NCBI GenBank assembly: GCA_005223375.1
Contig: RXOD01006497.1
Coordinates: forward strand, 1-10,172
Length of the DNA stretch: 10,172 bases
Direction: 5' to 3'
Source of the DNA: Amoebophrya sp. AT5.2
Taxonomy: Eukaryota > Sar > Dinophyceae > Syndiniales > Amoebophryaceae
Both the position numbers and the translations under genes were made by a program. The notes under the pieces are model-generated. The model did not search any database and had not been told where the DNA came from. It saw only the letters and a program-made list of their open reading frames with translations. Shown one piece after another: positions 1-7,000 of the stretch (positions are counted from its first letter, which is position 1; each line of letters starts with the position of its first letter).

Positions 1-203
1 AGCGAAAACAGCGCTCACTGGGCTGTAAGGACAGCTCGCCGTGGGAACAGAAGGGTCATTTAACAAGGCGGTGTAAACAACAAACATACAACATTTTTAC
101 TGATTTAATTTCTTAGACGACAAAGAAAAATCACATCACGTAAAGCTGGAGTATCAGCAGCCCGCAACGCATAAATATTAGGCAGAAAGATCTTCGCTCT
201 GGT
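1..203. other. Intergenic sequence with no recognised gene
   Basis: AT-richer sequence with no open frame that I can support on either strand. Apart from the possible poly(A) signal at 72-109 I see nothing identifiable. Confidence 0.5.
72..109 (-). terminator. Possible poly(A) signal: ATTAAA followed by a GT-rich element
   Basis: On the minus strand ATTAAA (109-104) is followed about 10 nt later by the GT-rich run TGTTGTATGTTTGTTGTTT (94-76). This is the usual order of a metazoan-type cleavage and polyadenylation site. It lies about 95 nt beyond the stop of the small reading frame. Many protists use other signals, so this is a weak call. Confidence 0.25.
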
Positions 204-551
204 TTACGTAGAATTCTCGTTCGACGCATCAGTGAATTCCCAGACTTGCGGCGGTTCATGCTTTTTTAATTTATCTCGCTTCGTCGTGCCGAGTTTTTGA
301 GTCACAATTTGATCAACCTTCGCCTCATCAAAAATATGATCAAGGGAAGGGATCGAGTACTTTTCATCATCGGCTGTGTCATGCTTGCAGTTGAACCACC
401 AGCAGAAGAAGCCATACGCTACCGAATCCGCCTCCATGTGCTGAAGCAGTGCATCGCTGAAAACGAATTTGGGCGACATCAGTGGGCACTTTAGCACTTC
501 AGACTCATCAAGTTCAAAATACTTAAGTACTATACCTATACGTGACGATCT
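204..551 (-). CDS. Small unknown protein or last exon of an unseen gene
   Basis: I do not recognise this protein. The frame is open from 551 to the TAA at 204-206. The first ATG is 479-477, giving 91 residues beginning MSPKFVFSDALLQHMEAD. Composition looks like a folded protein rather than low complexity: mixed hydrophobic and charged residues, an aromatic cluster (YGFFCWWFNC), a helix-like charged segment and a basic stretch (TTKRDKLKKHE) near the end. Upstream of ATG the same frame continues as YFELDESEVLKC, which also looks coding. This suggests a 3' terminal exon whose start could be an AG at 531-530 or 523-522. It lies about 520-590 bp beyond the carboxypeptidase stop on the same strand. 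It could be a separate gene, a further exon of a neighbour, or a relic. Confidence in translation is moderate; function is unknown. Confidence 0.4.
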   Translation of the reverse strand, partial: RSSRIGIVLKYFELDESEVLKCPLMSPKFVFSDALLQHMEADSVAYGFFCWWFNCKHDTADDEKYSIPSLDHIFDEAKVDQIVTQKLGTTKRDKLKKHEPPQVWEFTDASNENST

Positions 552-1072
552 CTAGATGTACACCAGCGAATGCAGCGAAATTGCTTTCTTGTACTAGGAG
601 CAGCGCTGCCACTAGCTGTATCTGATCGATCACCAGTGGATGTGGAGGTCTCAACATTCTCAGAGAAAATATATTAATTGCAAACTTGCAGACTCTGACA
701 CCAAAAGCTGTAGTCCTTTGTTCAGTTGTTTGTGTTCCTGTGAACAGCGACTATGAATACACTGTGGTCAAATTCGATTTTAGTAACAGAGAACAAGCTC
801 CTTGCTCCTGATTGAAACTCGTTTCTAAAAAGCTGACGCCATCTCCCTGCTCCTTCCCTCGCATTTCTATTGATTGTACACAACCAGAACCAGTTGTACC
901 AGAACGCTGAAATGAGAATGACTCTGCGCCTACGCCTTTGTCGTGGTGTAGTAGTAGTTACGTTAGTGATGAGCTAAAAATAGAAAAATGAAAACTATGA
1001 GACTGAAAAATGATTTTTTCTTCGTGCCGGAATCCTCGTCCATCTTCCGCAATCCGAATTCTTCGACCGCTC
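552..1072. other. AT-richer spacer and 3' UTR downstream of the carboxypeptidase
   Basis: No AATAAA was seen on the gene strand here. The stretch holds acceptor-like sequences on the minus strand (TTTTCATTTTTCTATTTTTAG ending at 974, and TCATTCTCATTTCAG ending at 907). It also holds one frame (957 to 526) interrupted only by a TAG at 753-751. These could belong to a 3' UTR with optional introns or to an unrecognised neighbour. No RNA gene, promoter or mobile element was identified. Confidence 0.5.
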
Positions 1073-4000
1073 TCACTTCTTTTTTTTCTTGCCTGAGCTG
1101 CTCCCGGGCTTTCCGGATTTTGAACCGCCTCCATTGCTCGTACTTCGCTTCCCGCTGCTGCTCTTTGGCGGCTTGCCTGCACTCTTCATGGCGGAAGAAG
1201 CTGCGATCACGAATTTTGACGCGCTCTGCTGGCCAGCGGGCGTGCTGCCACCCGTTTTGAGCGTCGCAGACGAACTCGTCCCCGTTTTGTTCACCGCCGG
1301 TAGGCTCCTTCCGGCTGAGGACAGAGACTTGCTCACTCCACCGCGCCCGCTGGCCACAGACGAGCGCGAAAGGACTGCCGACGAAAATTCGCCCCCGTTC
1401 GGAAGCACCCCCGCGCCTCCATTCATCACGCCAGATTGTGCCAACGCGAAGGGCTTCTTGACCGGACTGCTTTCTCCCAGCTTTACGCGGAAGTCTAGAT
1501 CCTTCAAGTTGTCTTTCTCCGAGAGCATTTGTGGCGACGCAGCGTCCAGCAGAAAACTGACGTCGCCATTGTTCACCGCCGCGCCGTTTACCGTGGAGTT
1601 CGAGATGATGGCCGCCGTTTCGCCGAACTGCAGCCTCGTTCCGAGTGCGGAAAACTTCGCGACGTCGAGGAAGTTCGGGTTGCTACCAGTGCCTCCAAAG
1701 GGAAATCCGATTGGCGATTCCGCCAGACTGGACAGGTGCGACCCAGGCGCACCGCCGAACTTTTTCAGGGACGACGCAAGGCCTATCGGACTGGCTTCGA
1801 GGCTTGAGTCTTTCCTGTTGCTGTTGCAGTTGTTTCCTGGTAGCGAGGATCCAGCGCTGGACGTAAACGGAACGTCTGGAGAGGCTGGAAGCGCACTGGA
1901 CGCGGACGTTGTTGCTGAGGAATCGGTCGGCTTCAACTGCGGGTGCGCGACGGAGTCCAACAACTTCTGCTTGGGTTTGGGATTGACGGCGGGTGGGATG
2001 ATGTTAGAGCTACTCGCGCTGGCCTGCTCGACGCATTCTGCACCAGTGACCACTGGCAAAGCAGGCGGCTTCAGATCCAGAGCAGCGACAGGGACGGGAG
2101 GTGGAAGCGGGCCTACAGGTGCACCTTGATTTACCTCAACCTTTTCTGGCGACGCACTTTTCACGCTGAAGCCGTCAAAGTCGAGCATCACTGGGGATGT
2201 GTTCTGGCCCTCAGACGAATACTTCGATCGCATCGCAGCTCTCAGATCGATGAATGGTTGCATGTCATGTGCGGCCGAGTCTGACACTGCCGCGGCGACC
2301 TCGTCCCCTGCTGGTGCGGAGGCAACTCCTTTTGGTTTTGTCGCAGGCGAACTTAGTTGTGGGCCATCTTCAGTTGTTGAAATAAGACCATCGCCAGGCT
2401 CCTGTTCGGCGTAGAACAACGGCGATGGTGGCTGCCCTTGTTGCCCGCCCCCACCGCTCGCAGCACTTTGGGCAGTGCCGGCTGTCATCGGGCGCGTCGG
2501 CGGCTTCGAAACGTTTGGACTTTGCACCGATCTTTGCACCACCTTCTGCGACCCGATACCTCCGCTGGCGTTCTTCTTGATGGCCCCGCCGCCGCCCACG
2601 GTCGCACCACCCGCAGCTTGCTGCGCAGCTAGGAACTTCGGAAGCGTTCGCTGCGGCTTCGCCGGCAGGCCGCTTGGACCCAGCGTCTTTCCTTGCTCGT
2701 GGAAGCCGCTGATCGGCTCCAGCACGAGCGAATTCTTGCATATCACGAAATCCACCTCGTCCAGTTTGTTATCCAAGGTGAGTTCCGAGTGCGTGTCGTT
2801 TTTCGCTGCGGAAGGTGGCGGCGCGAGCGGCGCGGGAAAGACTGTTTGTTGGGTCTTTGTGATGTGATCCCGATCCGCCCGGAGGCTGCGGACGACTGCC
2901 ATGTGGTTCTTTTCGGAGACCGGGGACGGGAGTTTCGACGGCGGCCGCGGAAGCACAGCACCAGAGACAGGAGCGGGCGCAACTGTACTGCTACTGGGGG
3001 CTCCTCCTGCAACAAAGCCATCAGGGGGAAGCAAGCGACTGATGATCACTGGGCTTGTAACCTGTTGCTCCTTCGACGGACTCGTTACCGGCGTCCGCGG
3101 ATGGTTCGAGACCGGACTCTTTGTTGCCGACGTCGGCGCGGGAAGCGGTGCTGCTAGTCTTTGGTCGGACAATGTGGCGCCTTCAGCGGAATCGGCTGCG
3201 GGAATCGGCCTCACGACCTCCTGGTGAAGACCGCCGTTTCCCACCGGCTCCTGCGGCCCGGCGCCAATCGTAGCAACAGTACTAACTCTAACAGCGGCGT
3301 CTTGCTCGAAGTCCAGGCTTCCTCCGGCGACATCACTCTCAGGTGGCACCACATCGATGCTGCGCACAGTCACGGCACCTGCCAAATCGAGCCCCGGTTC
3401 TACTGCAGCCGCCACTGTAGCCGGCCTACCACATGCTGTGACGGCCGGGCCAGCAGCGCCGCTGTTTGTTCGCACTCGTCCCGCCCCGGACGCGTTCGTA
3501 CTCGGCCGCACCCCGGTAGAAACGAAGCCGCTGCGGGAAACGGGCCGACTAGCACCTGGAGAACCGCGACTGCGCGTGGCTGCCGTGCCGGTCGTTCCGC
3601 CCGGGCTCCGCTTCGTCGGAGAGATGCTGCTTTGGCTTTGCTTACCAGGACTGTTGGGCACACCGGGCGAGGCTGTGCCCTTCGCGGCCGGCGTCTGCGA
3701 TGACGAGGCCGGAGGTGCGGGGGGACACGATATCAGCCCCAAACCGCCCCCGTCGGGCGCCCCAATTTTAGCTGGCGACGCGGGCGTACTCGTGTAGTAG
3801 GCAGGCACGAAGTTGGTCGGGAGTGTGGGCGACGTAGCTGCCATCAGACGGCCTGTGAGCGGATCGTCTTTGTCATCCAGCGAAGCCATGCTTTCGTTGC
3901 GGGACAAAGTTGAGCGTTCCTGCGGGCCGGACGCTCGCAGTTTCAGGCTCCCTCCAGAGTTCGCCGATGCACTCTGTAGCGTCTCCAGACTAGTGCTTGG

Positions 4001-7000
4001 TCGGCCCGAACGCACCAACAGGTGCGGTGCCGTCTGGTGCCCGGACATCTTGTTCGCGGCGTACACGGAATTGTCCAAAGTTGAGTTCGCCGTGACATCG
4101 CCAAGCACCACTGCAGAATCGTTATGCGCGACACCTGCTCCCGCGGCGGTCGTCTCACCGTCGGCGCCCGTCCCCGCCGCCCCCGCGGCGGCACCGATCG
4201 GCACTACCTGAACCGTGAACATTCCCGGCAGCCTCAACCCGCTCGCAGTTTGCGCGCGACTCGGAGGCAACGCCGGCACACCTCCACTCGCGGCTCCCCC
4301 AGCCCCGGTTCCCCCTCCGCCTGGGCCTGCTTTACTTCCGCCATAGATCTGTGCCGAGCGCGCCTGGGCATGAACCGGTGCCGCAGACTTTTGCCGGGCC
4401 ACCTGAATCTGCGCTGCCGGCTTCGTGAAGTGAACGGAGGCTGCGTTGGGGATCAGCGACGCCTTCTTCGTAATGAACGAACTCGAGCTAGAGGCCGATG
4501 AACTACCTAACAGGGAAGTCCCGATCAGTTGATTTGCTGTCGTGACAACAGGCGGCACCGCAGCACTCGTCGTCCTCGCTGTCGATGTTGTGTCGGCAGC
4601 TTTTACTCCGTTGGGTTCCACGGCTGAAGTAGGTTTGTCGGTAGCATACGGAACTGCGACACGAGCGCTACCAAGCTTGACACTCTGTTCCGCATCCTCA
4701 TGCTCATCCACCTCCTGGTCTAGAAGAAGGGTGATTGTCAGATCGACGCTTGCGTCCTGATCGGCAACTAAGCACCGCTTGGCGTTGGCTGTTGCCGAGG
4801 CAGTCTTCTCATCATCAGCCAGCGATGCGTTCAGCTTTTGCAACAGCGACAGCGTTTCGGCGTCGGAGCCGTCGTCGAGCGATTTCAATGGCGCTGGCGC
4901 TTCGCGAGATCTATTGGAGGAGCTCTCCTCTGCTGCTGCAGCGGCGCCGCCGGGCACCAGAACTCGTCTGGTACTCACAGCATGTTGACCGATTTTCCTA
5001 TCTCCCCGCTCGGACCCCGCACTCGACGGGCGCGACGACGCGAGGCTGCTAGCCTTGCTGGCGTCTCGTCGTCTTGTAGTTGCGCTTTCGGGTCGGCTGA
5101 AGAGCCGCGAACTACGGCGCGCTGCGGAGCCGCTTGGTGCACTTTCCGCAGCCTTGTGCACATCCGGCGTATTCTGGACGTTGCTGTAGTGAGGGGTGTT
5201 CGTGGGTACCTGCAGCCTCCCCCGCGGCACCGGGCCGCGCGCCGTTGCGGAGCTTTCTTCGACTGCAGTCGTGTCCTCCTCGGCACACGAGCTACTCGAC
5301 GAGCTGGCCCCGCTGCTCGAACGCCCACACGCTGTGCTGCTGCTGCTGTTGTCTTCGTCTCTATCCTTCTCGATGTCCCACTGTATTCGCCCGGGCAGAT
5401 CGCGCGCCGTCGGCGGGAATTTCGTCCACGACGAGCACTGCAGTGCCGCCAACGCGCCTCCTGTGGCCGCTTGGGTGAAACCCGTCCTGCCCTTGTGCTG
5501 ATTATCGGAAGACGACGAGGTCCCAGATCCACACATGTCGGCCGCTGCGCTCGTCGGGAGGACCTCAAGTTGGGCGTGCGACTGCGTCAGCCCCTTCAGG
5601 AGTTGCTCTTCCGAAACCGCCTTTCCCTGCTCTGCTAGGCGCGTCGCAAGATCCTTCGGCGACAGTGCCTGAGAGAGGCTCGTCGCGCGGCTGCGGCCAC
5701 CAGTCGTCGACGGCCGTCTTTCTCGCTGGATCGTGCGTTGCAGAAAAGAGGACGAGGAGGACCAAATCGCTGGCGCTGCGCCTTTTGCGAGGGGGACGTT
5801 GATGTTTCGCGGACCGCCCGTGACTGCTCTGCCGCCGGGAGACTTTCCGTTCTTGATGTTGTAGTTCAGCTGCAACAGATTTACGCCCTCCCCGGACTTC
5901 TTGAGTGAGTGCGCACTCGCGGATGCTTGCAGCGAAGACGATGGCGTTCTCATCCCGGCGTTGGCATTACTAGGCGGGGGCGCCGGCGGCTCGTGGAAGT
6001 TGTGGCTGCTGGCTGTCGTCAGCTGGTGCTGGCGTTCGGAAGAAGCGCGTTTTTGCCCAAGAAAAGCAGCCTCTGGCGCAGTTCCTGGGCGCGGTGGAGG
6101 CACGATCATGCCGTAAGGAACTTTCATCTTCGGCACGACGGGTCGAAAAGTCGCAGACTGCTCCAGCAAGACTTTGCTGCCGCCGTGGGGCGGCACAAGT
6201 CCAATGATGGGCGACGGCGCTGTTTTTTCCTCCGAAGCTTTTGCTTTTTCTTCTGGACGAGGCGGAGATTGCACAGAGGCCGCGCCCGCTTCGTCCTCCT
6301 TCGTCTCAAGAGCAGGCGCAACGAACTCGTCGCAAGGACCAATCGCGAGAACTTCTGCATCGCTTGTGCTCAGCCGCTTCAGAGACCTCGTCACGCCCTC
6401 GTCTCCGCGCACAACCTCGACAGCCAAACCGGTCTCGTCCTCGAGAAGAACATCATCGTCTGCCTTTTTCTCAGTCCCCGGAGTGGTTCCTCCTCCTTCG
6501 CCAGAAGTCGCCGACGTAATCACAAGAGGATGCAGACTCGCGAGTGTGTCATCCATTAAAACGGACGCTCGCTCGCTATCCCGCCCCCGGCTTGACCGCG
6601 CGGAAACGGGCCGTAAGCGTGCGGAGCCGGGCCGAGGCAGAGACGACGAGGGTGCCGACGTCGTTCCTGCAGCCGCTCCACCAGTTGTCCCCGGCCGCTC
6701 TTGTTTATGAGCCGCGCCGCGCCGCGTGCCTTCGTCTGACTCCGTAGTGGAAGGTGGCTCGAGCAATTCGAGACTTTCACTCGTAATCACCAGCTCCTGC
6801 AACGACGGCTCTGTTTTCTTTGTCGAAGGATGATCCGCGTACTTCGCACCATCTCGCCCAAGCTCAAAGATCCCAGCGCTCGCCGCCAATGCAACGTTTG
6901 GCGTCGTTGCCGCCGATGCTGTCGTGCCCGAGCTGCCCACTCGCTTCGACGCACTCGACGCCGTGTACCCGCTCAGGTACCGGGACTTCACAGTCGGCGT

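Noticed and set aside
1089..2129. Long plus-strand frame of 346 codons, and several others of 100-270 codons between 2400 and 10064
   Set aside because: They lie antisense to the carboxypeptidase exons and are Pro, Arg, Cys or Ser-rich, as expected when GC-rich codons are read on the opposite strand. None shows a known motif.
5336..5348. CTG repeat as an expandable microsatellite
   Set aside because: Only about four units, encoding a short serine run within a generally Ser-rich tail; not long enough to stand out.
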